A stretch of DNA of 64,000 bases. It comes from Bacillus pumilus (lineage in GTDB: Bacteria; Bacillota; Bacilli; Bacillales; Bacillaceae). Where the stretch lies: positions 2,604,001-2,668,000 of the forward strand of contig NZ_LT906438.1 in NCBI RefSeq assembly GCF_900186955.1, given 5' to 3'. Under the pieces are notes generated by a model that was given only the letters and a program-made list of their open reading frames with translations, ran no database searches and was not told the origin of the DNA. Both the position numbers and the translations under genes were made by a program. Shown one piece after another: positions 29,502 to 37,111 of the stretch. Position 1 is the first letter of the stretch. Every line of letters starts with the position of its first letter.

Positions 29502-29597
29502 GATGAAGAAACGAAAGCATTCGTTACCTTTAAAGAAGCACGTCAGACGAGAAGCACACCTGTCATCAAAGGAGACATTCTCAAGAAGAATGCATAA
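29502..29597 (+). pseudogene. Downstream continuation of the des reading frame after the TAG
   Basis: In the same frame as des, 31 sense codons then TAA: DEETKAFVTFKEARQTRS and a basic end KGDILKKNA. Its start matches the conserved C-terminal style of Des proteins. It has no ribosome site of its own. It is read only if the TAG is suppressed or is a sequencing error. Confidence 0.6.
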
Positions 29598-29715
29598 ACG
29601 ACGCAAGCTCTTTCTTACAATAGAAGGAGCTTGTTGGTATTTACAGGATGCGATAAAGTGTTCAATTTGATAAAGTAGTGAAAAAGAATGAAAAAATGGA
29701 AAAGGTGATTCACGG

Positions 29716-30852
29716 ATGAAAAAACAACTTAAAATTCAAAAATTGCATGGGATATCCCCGTATATATGGGCCATTTTTTTCATCCTTCCCTTTTATTTTA
29801 TCATTAAGGCTCCTTCGACTTTAGGCATTGTAATCGGCATTATTTTGAACGTTGTCTTTTTCGCTGTCTATCGTTTTGCCTTTATCGCAAAAGGCTGGTC
29901 TTTATATGTATTAGGCCTTCTCTTGATTGCGATTTCTACTGGCTATGTCATGCTCTACAGCTACATTTATTTCGCTTTTTGCATCGCCTATTTCAATGGG
30001 CATATTAAAAGAAAAGTACCTTTCTATATCTTATACTATATTCATGTCGGGAGCGCCGCCATTGCTGTAAACTTCAGTCTGATCTTAAAAAAGGGCTGGT
30101 TTCTCACGCAAATCCCCTTGGTTCTCATTACACTCATTAGTGCCATTCTCCTCCCTCTCAGCATTCGAAGCAGGAAGGAACGTGAACGGCTCGAAGAGAA
30201 ATTAGAAGATGCCAATGAACGGATCGCTGACCTTGTAAAAATTGAAGAAAGGCAGCGCATTGCACGTGATCTGCATGATACCCTTGGACAAAAGCTTTCC
30301 CTCATCGGTTTAAAGAGTGATCTTGCCCGAAAACTGGTTTATAAAGACCCAGAGCAGGCACGCGCCGAACTGAAAAGCATCCAGCAAACAGCCAGAACGT
30401 CTCTCAATGAAGTGCGGAAAATTGTTTCCTCCATGAAAGGTATTCGGATCAAGGATGAAATGTCGAACATCGAGCAAATTCTCGAAGCAGCGGGGATTGA
30501 ATTGATTTATGATGAAAAGGAAGCGCCAAAACACATCTCTCTTCTTAACGAAAACATTGTAAGCATGTGCATCAAAGAGGCCGTGACAAATGTCGTCAAA
30601 CATAGTGATGCGACCGTTTGCAAAGTCACCATTCATCAAAAATCAAAGGAAGCTATCATCACCGTTGAGGATGACGGGACATTTAAAGGCGATGATCCAC
30701 TCTCTCCAATGAAGGGGCATGGCCTTTTAGGAATTAGAGAAAGATTGGAATTTGCAAATGGGCGCCTGCGTATTGAGACAAAGGACGGAACAAAGCTGAT
30801 CATGAGCATTCCAAATGATTCAGCAGCAAAAGACAAGGAGGGGATGAAATGA
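29716..30852 (+). CDS. desK: Thermosensor histidine kinase DesK
   Basis: 378 residues. The N-terminal half has four to five membrane segments (SPYIWAIFFILPFYFIIKA, LGIVIGIILNVVFFAVYRF, YVLGLLLIAISTGYVML, LVLITLISAILLPLSI), sensing membrane thickness in the cold. Then a linker coiled coil and the HisKA_3 dimerisation domain with phospho-accepting His187 (ERQRIARDLHDTLGQKLS), and an ATPase domain (NENIVSMCIKEAVTNVVKH, MKGHGLLGIRERL). AAAGGTG precedes the ATG. It overlaps desR by four bases (ATGA). Confidence 0.93.
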   Translation: MKKQLKIQKLHGISPYIWAIFFILPFYFIIKAPSTLGIVIGIILNVVFFAVYRFAFIAKGWSLYVLGLLLIAISTGYVMLYSYIYFAFCIAYFNGHIKRKVPFYILYYIHVGSAAIAVNFSLILKKGWFLTQIPLVLITLISAILLPLSIRSRKERERLEEKLEDANERIADLVKIEERQRIARDLHDTLGQKLSLIGLKSDLARKLVYKDPEQARAELKSIQQTARTSLNEVRKIVSSMKGIRIKDEMSNIEQILEAAGIELIYDEKEAPKHISLLNENIVSMCIKEAVTNVVKHSDATVCKVTIHQKSKEAIITVEDDGTFKGDDPLSPMKGHGLLGIRERLEFANGRLRIETKDGTKLIMSIPNDSAAKDKEGMK

Positions 30853-31448
30853 TCAACATCTTTATCGCAGAAGATCAGCAAATGCTGCTCGGTGCGCTCG
30901 GTTCACTTCTTGATTTAGAAGACGATATGACGGTTGTTGGAAAAGGTACGAACGGTCAGGACGCCATCGATTTTGCCAAAAAACACCCTGTTGATATTTG
31001 CTTAATGGATATTGAAATGCCAGGAAAAACGGGACTTGATGCAGCGGAAGAGCTCAAAGGAACAGATGTAAAAATCATTATTTTAACGACCTTTGCCCGC
31101 TCTGGTTATTTCCAAAGGGCGCTCAAAGCTGGCGTCAGCGGCTATATGCTGAAAGATAGTCCAAGTGAAGATCTGGCAAGTGCCATTCGCAGTGTGATGA
31201 AAGGGAAAAAGGTGTACGCCCCTGAATTAATGGAAGACTTATATAGTGACGAAAACCCTTTAACAGAACGAGAGAAATCAGTCCTTGAACTCGTCGCAGA
31301 CGGCAAAAACACAAAAGAAATTGCGAAGGAGCTCAGCATTAAAAGCGGCACGGTCCGAAACTACATTTCCATTATTTTAGATAAGCTAGAAGTGAAAAAC
31401 CGCATTGAAGCCATTACACGCTCAAAAGAAAAAGGCTGGTTTAAATAA
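30849..31448 (+). CDS. desR: Response regulator DesR
   Basis: 199-residue NarL-type regulator. Receiver domain with acidic pocket (FIAEDQQ) and phospho-acceptor Asp54 (DICLMDIEMPGKTG), C-terminal LuxR-type helix-turn-helix (LTEREKSVLELVADGKNTKEI begins it). DesR-P activates des. Its order des-desK-desR matches B. subtilis although the locus is elsewhere there. Confidence 0.94.
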   Translation: MINIFIAEDQQMLLGALGSLLDLEDDMTVVGKGTNGQDAIDFAKKHPVDICLMDIEMPGKTGLDAAEELKGTDVKIIILTTFARSGYFQRALKAGVSGYMLKDSPSEDLASAIRSVMKGKKVYAPELMEDLYSDENPLTEREKSVLELVADGKNTKEIAKELSIKSGTVRNYISIILDKLEVKNRIEAITRSKEKGWFK

Positions 31449-31449
31449 G

Positions 31450-31489
31450 AAAAAAGATCAGGACACATGCTGCCTTGATCTTTTTTTCT
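31450..31489 (+). terminator. Terminator of desKR
   Basis: AAAAGATCA(AGG) / (CCT)TGATCTTTTTTT stem-loop starting two bases after the desR stop. Confidence 0.85.
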
Positions 31490-31537
31490 ACCAAAAATCT
31501 CCCCTCCTATTTTTTATCACCAACTATCAAAATGTAA

Positions 31538-31596
31538 TTGACAACAGACCGCACTTCTATGATATGATATCCAAGTGATAATAATTATCATTATCA
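31538..31596 (+). promoter_or_regulatory. Promoter and Fur box of siderophore-binding lipoprotein gene
   Basis: TTGACA at 31538-31543, a TATGAT-like -10 (31558-31568 region, spacing not ideal), then a near-perfect palindromic Fur box TGATAATAATTATCATTATCA at 31576-31596 overlapping the start-site region. Fur with iron would block transcription here. Confidence 0.85.
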
Positions 31597-31649
31597 CTCA
31601 TACAATCAAATACCCGGCTAATGTGCCGATTTCAAAGGAGTCTACATTC

Positions 31650-32570
31650 ATGAAGAAAATATTGTTCCCTCTGATGCTCATCTTTGTACTTGCATTGAGC
31701 GCATGTGGCAATAGCAGCAGCTCTTCCTCAAATAAAGGAAATCAATCAACATCATCAGACAAAATTACATATGAATCTGAAAATGGCCCTGTGAAGCTGC
31801 CAGCGCACCCAAAACGTGTCGTTGTACTCGGTTCCTACACAGGTAATGTTATGTCACTTGGTGTGAACCTGGTCGGCGTCGACTCTTGGTCAAAAAAGAA
31901 CCCTCGCTTCCAAAAGGAATTAAAAAATGTGGAAGAAGTGTCAGATGCCAATGTCGAAAAAATCATGAAGCTAAAGCCTGATGTCATCATTGGCTTAAGC
32001 AATACAAAAAATGTAGAAAAACTAAAAAAAATTGCACCAACCGTCTTGTTTACGTATAACAAAGTCGATTACCTACAGCAGCATATTGAAATTGGAAAAG
32101 TATTAAACAAAGAAAAAGAAGCCAAAGCATGGGTAAAAGATTTTAAAGAACGCGCAGCTGAAGCTGGAAAAGAAATTAAAGCAAAAATCGGCGAGGATGC
32201 GACGGTTTCTGTGTTTGAAAGTGGCACAAAAGATCTTTACGTGTTCGGAGATGCATGGGGCCGGGGCACAGAAATTCTTTACCAAGCAATGAAACTAAAA
32301 ATGCCTGAAAAAGTGAAAGAAAAAGCATTAAAGGCTGGCTACTATGCGGTTTCACAAGAAGTTATTCCTGAATTTGCTGGAGACTATATGATCATTAGTA
32401 AAAACAGCGAAATGGACAATTCCTATCAAAACAGTGAAATTTACAAGTCCATACCAGCTGTGAAAAAACATCGTGTGTATGTGGCAAATGCAGAAGAATT
32501 CTATTTTAATGATCCGCTCACACTCGAGTATCAACTATCATTCTTTAAAAAGCACTTTTTAGGTAAATAA
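31650..32570 (+). CDS. Iron-siderophore-binding lipoprotein (ABC transporter substrate-binding protein)
   Basis: 306 residues. Signal peptide MKKILFPLMLIFVLALSAC with lipobox LSAC, so Cys19 is lipidated and the protein is anchored outside the membrane. Then a Ser-rich linker and a class III periplasmic-binding fold (PKRVVVLGSYTGNVMSLGVNLVGV, LKPDVIIGLSNTK, helical backbone, ending near FYFNDPLTLEYQLSF). ATG 31650 follows AAAGGAG; the Fur box confirms a role in iron uptake. No permease or ATPase gene is adjacent, so it must use a transporter encoded elsewhere. It resembles orphan hydroxamate binders such as B. subtilis YxeB, also near a Bce-type system, but the ligand is unknown. Confidence 0.88.
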   Translation: MKKILFPLMLIFVLALSACGNSSSSSSNKGNQSTSSDKITYESENGPVKLPAHPKRVVVLGSYTGNVMSLGVNLVGVDSWSKKNPRFQKELKNVEEVSDANVEKIMKLKPDVIIGLSNTKNVEKLKKIAPTVLFTYNKVDYLQQHIEIGKVLNKEKEAKAWVKDFKERAAEAGKEIKAKIGEDATVSVFESGTKDLYVFGDAWGRGTEILYQAMKLKMPEKVKEKALKAGYYAVSQEVIPEFAGDYMIISKNSEMDNSYQNSEIYKSIPAVKKHRVYVANAEEFYFNDPLTLEYQLSFFKKHFLGK

Positions 32571-32574
32571 ACTG

Positions 32575-32604
32575 AAGCAAGGGAGCCCTTCCCTTGCTTT
32601 TTTC
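32575..32604 (+). terminator. Terminator of siderophore-binding gene
   Basis: GAAGCAAGGGA / TCCCTTGCTTTTTT palindrome right after the stop. Confidence 0.85.
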
Positions 32605-32680
32605 TTATCTGCTTCTAGCGGCAGCATCTTTTTTCCGCTACAATGACATACAAGCGAATACAAAAAGTGTGGTGCTGGTT

Positions 32681-33370
32681 TTGTTTAAAATTTTACTCAT
32701 TGAGGATGATACAACCCTCTTCCAAGAAATCAAAGAACGTTTAGTGAATTGGTCCTATGATGTTTATGGGATTCACGATTTTCAACAGGTGATGCAGGAA
32801 TTCACTTCTGTTCAGCCTGATCTCGTCATTATCGATATACAGCTCCCAAAATACGATGGCTTTCATTGGTGCCGGATGATTCGGCATCATTCAAATGTAC
32901 CAATCATCTTCCTCTCCTCACGTGACCATCCTGCTGATATGGTCATGTCAATGCAGCTCGGTGCCGATGATTTTGTACAAAAGCCCTTTCACTTTGACGT
33001 GCTTATTGCCAAAGTCAGTGCCGTTCTTCGCCGCGTGCATGATTATAATGCAGAACCGGCTAGCCTAAAGGTATGGTGCGGCGCTACGATTGATCTAGAA
33101 AAAAACACCGTCACAAATGATCACGGTGAAGTTGAATTAACGAAAAATGAACTGTTTATTCTCAAGGAATTGATCCAGCATAAAAATCATATTGTCAGCC
33201 GGGAATCACTCATTCAAGCACTGTGGGAGGATGAACGGTTTGTCAGTGACAATACACTTACTGTGAACGTCAATCGCCTTAGAAAAAAACTAGATGAGAT
33301 CTCCCTTGGCACCTACATTGAAACAAAAGTGGGCCAAGGCTATCTTGCAAAGGAAAAGGATGATCAATGA
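32681..33370 (+). CDS. OmpR-type response regulator of a Bce-like system
   Basis: About 229 residues. Receiver domain: KILLIEDDTTLFQEIKERL (acidic pocket), VIIDIQLPKYDG (phospho-acceptor Asp), IIFLSSRD (Thr/Ser), and VQKPF (Lys). C-terminal winged helix, LTKNELFILKELIQHKNHIV and VNRLRKKLDEISL. The frame is open from 32594, but the preceding terminator and the family's N-terminus point to TTG at 32681 (MFKILLIEDD); GTG at 32669 or 32672 are alternatives, and none has a strong ribosome site. It overlaps the kinase gene (ATGA). Length and kinase type match BceR/YxdJ regulators. Confidence 0.88.
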   Translation: MFKILLIEDDTTLFQEIKERLVNWSYDVYGIHDFQQVMQEFTSVQPDLVIIDIQLPKYDGFHWCRMIRHHSNVPIIFLSSRDHPADMVMSMQLGADDFVQKPFHFDVLIAKVSAVLRRVHDYNAEPASLKVWCGATIDLEKNTVTNDHGEVELTKNELFILKELIQHKNHIVSRESLIQALWEDERFVSDNTLTVNVNRLRKKLDEISLGTYIETKVGQGYLAKEKDDQ

Positions 33371-34374
33371 TGCTGCACGCATTTTTAAAAGAACGAAGAA
33401 GCTGGATTCTGTTCTTTCTTAGTTTGCAGTTCCTTATTCTGTTTGTTGCTTATTTGGATACGACCATTCCAATGGCATCTCTTTTTTATATTGTGTTATT
33501 ATCTACGTTTTTCATGATCGTCTTTCTCTTTTTCCGATACCGTAAAGAAACGGCGTATTATGAGCGGCTGAAAGAATGGGATGATCATATTGATCATCAA
33601 ATGCGGCTCACGCCATCTTCCCCATTTGAACAGCTTGTACATGATGCGACGTCTGAGCAAATTGCCCGCTACCGAAAAATGGCAGCAGAACAGCAAATTG
33701 CCCTTGAAGAAGAGAAGGATGAATTACTCTCATGGATACATGAAGTGAAGACACCTCTCACAGCGATGCACTTGATGATTGACCGCTTAACAGAGCAGCC
33801 GCTGAAATCAAATATGACGTACGAATGGCTCAGAATTCATTTATTACTCGATGCCCAGCTGCATCAAAGCAGAATACGTCATATCGAAAATGATTTATTT
33901 ATTGAACAGCTGGACCTGCAAAGCATCATAGCGAAGGAAATCAAAGCGCTCCAATCATGGTGCATGCAAAAAGGGATCGGCTTTGAACTCACGCTAGAAG
34001 AACGTCACGTATTAAGTGATACAAAATGGTTATCCTTTATGATCAGACAGGTACTCACAAATGCAGTCAAGTACAGCCAATCGTCCGATATTGCCATTGA
34101 AAGCAAGAAAATGGATGAACAAGTGTTGCTGACGATTACAGATCAAGGCAGAGGAATTGACCCAAGAGACCTTCCGCGTATTTTTGAAAAAGGCTTTACC
34201 TCAACTAGACATCACAATGACACAGCCTCAACAGGAATGGGACTCTATTTAACAAAAAAAGGAGCAGACGCTCTTCATATCAAGATCGAGGTCAACTCCA
34301 CGATAGATCAAGGCACAACCTTCACCTTCATCTTTCCGAAAAAGAATGATTTTGTGCATATTGCGAGCATGTGA
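33367..34374 (+). CDS. Intramembrane-sensing histidine kinase (BceS type)
   Basis: 335 residues, two N-terminal membrane helices (SWILFFLSLQFLILFVAYL and SLFYIVLLSTFFMIVFLFF) with almost no outside loop, then a DHp domain with ELLSWIHEVKTPLTAMHLM (phospho-His) and an ATPase domain (IRQVLTNAVKYSQ N-box, ITDQGRGIDPRDLPRIFEKGF, TGMGLYL). Such kinases lack a sensor domain and need a BceAB-type ABC transporter to detect antimicrobial peptides. That transporter is not next to it but 2 kb downstream, beyond two minus-strand genes. Confidence 0.92.
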   Translation: MMLHAFLKERRSWILFFLSLQFLILFVAYLDTTIPMASLFYIVLLSTFFMIVFLFFRYRKETAYYERLKEWDDHIDHQMRLTPSSPFEQLVHDATSEQIARYRKMAAEQQIALEEEKDELLSWIHEVKTPLTAMHLMIDRLTEQPLKSNMTYEWLRIHLLLDAQLHQSRIRHIENDLFIEQLDLQSIIAKEIKALQSWCMQKGIGFELTLEERHVLSDTKWLSFMIRQVLTNAVKYSQSSDIAIESKKMDEQVLLTITDQGRGIDPRDLPRIFEKGFTSTRHHNDTASTGMGLYLTKKGADALHIKIEVNSTIDQGTTFTFIFPKKNDFVHIASM

Positions 34375-34387
34375 CAAAACAGACGAA

Positions 34388-34433
34388 TCAAAATCTCTTC
34401 GCATCTGGCTCCCAAGCTAGTGCGAAGAGATTT
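34388..34433. terminator. Bidirectional terminator between kinase and SEDS gene
   Basis: Long stem AAATCTCTTCGCA / TGCGAAGAGATTT between the converging kinase and SEDS-type genes. Confidence 0.75.
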
Positions 34434-34444
34434 CATTCTTTTAT

Positions 34445-35692
34445 TTAAGAAATGCTCTCTGCCTCTTGACGCACAATATCTCCCACCTTTCTACGTCTAT
34501 AAATACTTAAAATCATCCCAACAGCCATCAATTCAAGCAGAATATGAGAACCGCCATAGCTCATGAAAGGCATGGACAATCCAGAAAAAGGCAGAAATCC
34601 GAAATTAGTAACAATGCTTAAAATCAATTTTGCTGCAAACACAGCTGCAAAACCTGTCATCAGCATTTTTCCATAAGCCATTTTTACGCGTTTTGTTGTA
34701 TGAAAGATTCGGTAAATAAAAATGACAAACAACATAAGTACAACGACTCCTGCTAGCCAGCCAAATGAAAAAATGATATATGTAAACATCCAATCAGTGT
34801 GAACCTCGGACATTGCAGAAGGAATGATTTGAAGTCCGTTTGAACTAAATTGATGAACTGTGTAAAGTTGTCTACCTGCTTGAAAAAGAGAAAACATTTC
34901 AAACATTAGATATATACCGCCTGCTGCTGCCAGCGGAATGATTTGCCTTAAACTAGCACTAGACACACACATCATCGTTAAACACATGACAAAACAGATA
35001 ACGGTCGCAGGAAGAAAACCAATCGCACTGATTAGAATAACTGGTAAAGCCATAATCCCTACTCCAAGCCAAGCTTTGAGACCATTCTCCCAATTCCAAG
35101 AGTGAAAGATACCTGCTAAAGAAACAGCCACAAGAAATGGTACGACCTCCGTCAAATTGATTGAGATATCGCTTAATCTTAAAAACAGAACACCGTTTAC
35201 TCTTATGCCAAAAATCATCGTCAGAAGCACCATTCCAAGCGTCCCTATATATAAATGCCAGGAGTATTTCAATAAGCGCCGATAATCGAAGGAAAATAAA
35301 ACAAACATAAGCACTAGTCCAACTAAATAAAAGGCGAGACTTTTATAAAAAATATTCATGTCTTGTAGATTTGTAAACCCCGAATGAAACTGCAAAAAGT
35401 ACATGATAAGCAGTCCAAAAGAACAAGCGGCTAATACAAGAAGAAACATTTTAAGATCCATTTCGGTTTTATGTGTTTCATGAAGCTGCGCTCCAAGAAT
35501 GGTCGCATCCCCAATTTGCTCTAGCGCTTGATCCACCGCCTCTTCTTCAGACATCCCAGCATTCATCGCTTCCTCTTTTAGCGTGTATAGATGATCCATA
35601 AGTTCAAGCTTGATTTCCGAATGGACATCTTTATTTTTGACTCGTTTACATACATTCTTCATATATTTTTCAAACTTTTTTTCTAATCCCAT
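34445..35692 (-). CDS. FtsW/RodA/SpoVE (SEDS) family membrane protein with HAAS-like N-terminal domain
   Basis: 415 residues from the ATG at 35692 (CGGAGTG eight bases upstream; start overlaps the padR stop by ten bases). The first ~75 residues are soluble and helical (MDHLYTLKEEAMNAGMSEEEAVDQ, then QIGDATILGAQL), like the HAAS/DUF1700 regulatory domain usually found next to PadR regulators. Then about ten membrane segments of SEDS type, ending with GLSMPFMSYGGSHILLELM, a family signature, and an outside-loop motif VHTDWMFTYIIFSFG resembling the HTDFIF motif of RodA. SEDS proteins polymerise peptidoglycan with a partner PBP; no PBP is here. It may be a regulated, stress-related cell wall polymerase or scaffold. 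Confidence 0.82.
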   Translation of the reverse strand: MGLEKKFEKYMKNVCKRVKNKDVHSEIKLELMDHLYTLKEEAMNAGMSEEEAVDQALEQIGDATILGAQLHETHKTEMDLKMFLLVLAACSFGLLIMYFLQFHSGFTNLQDMNIFYKSLAFYLVGLVLMFVLFSFDYRRLLKYSWHLYIGTLGMVLLTMIFGIRVNGVLFLRLSDISINLTEVVPFLVAVSLAGIFHSWNWENGLKAWLGVGIMALPVILISAIGFLPATVICFVMCLTMMCVSSASLRQIIPLAAAGGIYLMFEMFSLFQAGRQLYTVHQFSSNGLQIIPSAMSEVHTDWMFTYIIFSFGWLAGVVVLMLFVIFIYRIFHTTKRVKMAYGKMLMTGFAAVFAAKLILSIVTNFGFLPFSGLSMPFMSYGGSHILLELMAVGMILSIYRRRKVGDIVRQEAESIS

Positions 35693-36027
35693 GCGATTTT
35701 CACTCCGTTCAACACGCCATCGACTGCATTTTTGAAAACATCCCATTCTTCTTTCTTTTCCTGCATAAATGCTTTTCCTTGTTCATTTATTTTGTAATAT
35801 TTTCTTTTCCGATTGCCATTCCCTTCGCCCCAGTAAGAGATAATGAATTCTTTCCCCTCCAAGTTGTGCAAAATCGGATAGATTGTTCCTTCTTTAAAGC
35901 TGAAAATACCTTCAGACTTCTCCTCCAATGCTTTGATCATTTCATATCCATACATTGGCTTTTCATTTAACAAGCTTAAAATCAGGGTAGCTGTACTTCC
36001 CTTTAAAAGCTCTTTACTTACTTTCAT
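35683..36027 (-). CDS. PadR-family transcriptional regulator
   Basis: 114 residues; winged helix KGSTATLILSLLNEKPMYGYEMIKALEEK then FKEGTIYPILHNLEGKEFI, and a short C-terminal dimerisation helix. GGGAG precedes the ATG. It is the first gene of a unit with the SEDS-type protein and likely represses it; a perfect palindrome lies 30 bases upstream. The effector is unknown; PadR relatives often respond to drugs or envelope stress. Confidence 0.9.
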   Translation of the reverse strand: MKVSKELLKGSTATLILSLLNEKPMYGYEMIKALEEKSEGIFSFKEGTIYPILHNLEGKEFIISYWGEGNGNRKRKYYKINEQGKAFMQEKKEEWDVFKNAVDGVLNGVKIAWD

Positions 36028-36056
36028 TCCTGATCACTCCCAATACATAGATTTAC

Positions 36057-36079
36057 TATGCATATATTTGATATGCATA
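36057..36079. promoter_or_regulatory. Candidate PadR operator
   Basis: TATGCATAT-ATTTG-ATATGCATA: two perfect nine-base arms with five-base spacer, 30 bases before padR. Its symmetry and place suggest autoregulation. Confidence 0.7.
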
Positions 36080-36235
36080 TCTTACATGAATAAAATGACC
36101 ATGTAAAGCTCCAAAACGTCATAATACCAAGAAAAATCCAAGAAGATTGATACATAAGAATGAAAAACAGATAAAATGAATGTGTGATGATCAGAAACAA
36201 ACTTAAACAAAACATATGAACCGTTTAAAAAAACA

Positions 36236-36261
36236 AGCATGTGACAACAATGTCACATGCT
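36236..36261. promoter_or_regulatory. Candidate BceR-type operator before ABC transporter
   Basis: AGCATGTGAC-AACAAT-GTCACATGCT, ten-base arms. The core TGACA-ACAA-TGTCA fits the TNACA-N4-TGTNA pattern of BceR-like regulators. It is centred about 70 bases before the expected transcription start. A minus-strand terminator is the alternative reading (T run on that side), but no gene would use it. Confidence 0.6.
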
Positions 36262-36349
36262 CGTCTGTTTTGTTCGCCAAATCGAAGGAAGTCCGGCGGG
36301 CTTCTTTTTATACTAGAGATACCAATTAAATAGAAAAGGGGATCGACAA

Positions 36350-37111
36350 ATGAACATTTTAGAAGCTCGCAAAATATATAAAAGCTACGGAAATAAATTC
36401 AACAAACAAGAGGTGCTGAGTGGCATTGATTTGACCATTGAAGCCGGAGAATTTGTCAGTATTATGGGGCCATCAGGCTCGGGGAAAACAACCCTTCTGA
36501 ACGTATTGTCCTCTATTGATCATGTGTCCAGCGGATCCATTCGTATCGCAGATGTTGAGATGACACAAATGAAAGATCAGCAGCTCGCAGAATTCAGAAA
36601 AAAGCAGCTTGGCTTTGTTTTTCAGGATTATAACTTACTTGATACACTCACGGTCAAAGAGAACATCCTCTTGCCATTATCCATCTCCAAAACGCCGAAG
36701 AAAGAAGCTTTCGAACGTTTTCAACAGCTTGCGGAGGACATGGGCATCTATGAACTAAGAGACAAATACCCAAATGAACTCTCTGGTGGACAAAAACAGC
36801 GGACATCAGCGGTTCGTGCCTTCATTCATGAGCCAAGTCTGATTTTCGCAGATGAACCTACTGGAGCGCTTGATTCCAAATCTGCATCTGATTTACTCAA
36901 TAAACTGCAAGATTTCAATCGAAAACGAAAAGCGACCATTGTCATGGTGACACATGATCCTGTCGCAGCCAGCTATTCAAGACGCGTCATTTTTATCAAG
37001 GACGGACAGATTTATACTCAGTTGAATAAAGGTGCTTTAGAGAGAAAGATGTTTTTCGAGGATATTATGAAAACGCAAGGTGTTTTAGGCGGTGTGAAGC
37101 ATGAACATTAA
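36350..37111 (+). CDS. BceA-type ABC transporter ATPase
   Basis: 253 residues: Walker [13 protein letters not shown]-loop [10 protein letters not shown], signature LSGGQKQR, Walker [14 protein letters not shown], and H-loop VTHDPVAA. Standard MacB/BceA-type ATPase. AAAAGGGG lies upstream of ATG 36350. Its end overlaps the permease start by 11 bases. Function inferred: drives target protection or removal of envelope-active peptides together with the permease. Confidence 0.93.
   Translation: MNILEARKIYKSYGNKFNKQEVLSGIDLTIEAGEFVSIMGPSGSGKTTLLNVLSSIDHVSSGSIRIADVEMTQMKDQQLAEFRKKQLGFVFQDYNLLDTLTVKENILLPLSISKTPKKEAFERFQQLAEDMGIYELRDKYPNELSGGQKQRTSAVRAFIHEPSLIFADEPTGALDSKSASDLLNKLQDFNRKRKATIVMVTHDPVAASYSRRVIFIKDGQIYTQLNKGALERKMFFEDIMKTQGVLGGVKHEH

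Larger units (their letters stand above)
36028..36349. promoter_or_regulatory. Divergent padR / ABC transporter control region
   Basis: 322 bases without a gene. Contains the PadR palindrome (36057-36079), a BceR-like palindrome (36236-36261), and for the rightward transporter a TATACT -10 at 36309-36314 with no recognisable -35, so an activator is probably needed. An ORF of 63 codons on the minus strand here is low-complexity and lacks a ribosome site. Confidence 0.65.

Noticed and set aside
36024..36215. 63-codon minus-strand ORF upstream of padR
   Set aside because: Hydrophobic low-complexity frame, no ribosome site, overlaps operator and promoter; probably chance.
36236..36261. Palindrome taken as a minus-strand terminator
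   Set aside because: A T run exists on that side, but no minus-strand gene ends there; its core spacing fits a BceR-type operator for the transporter better.
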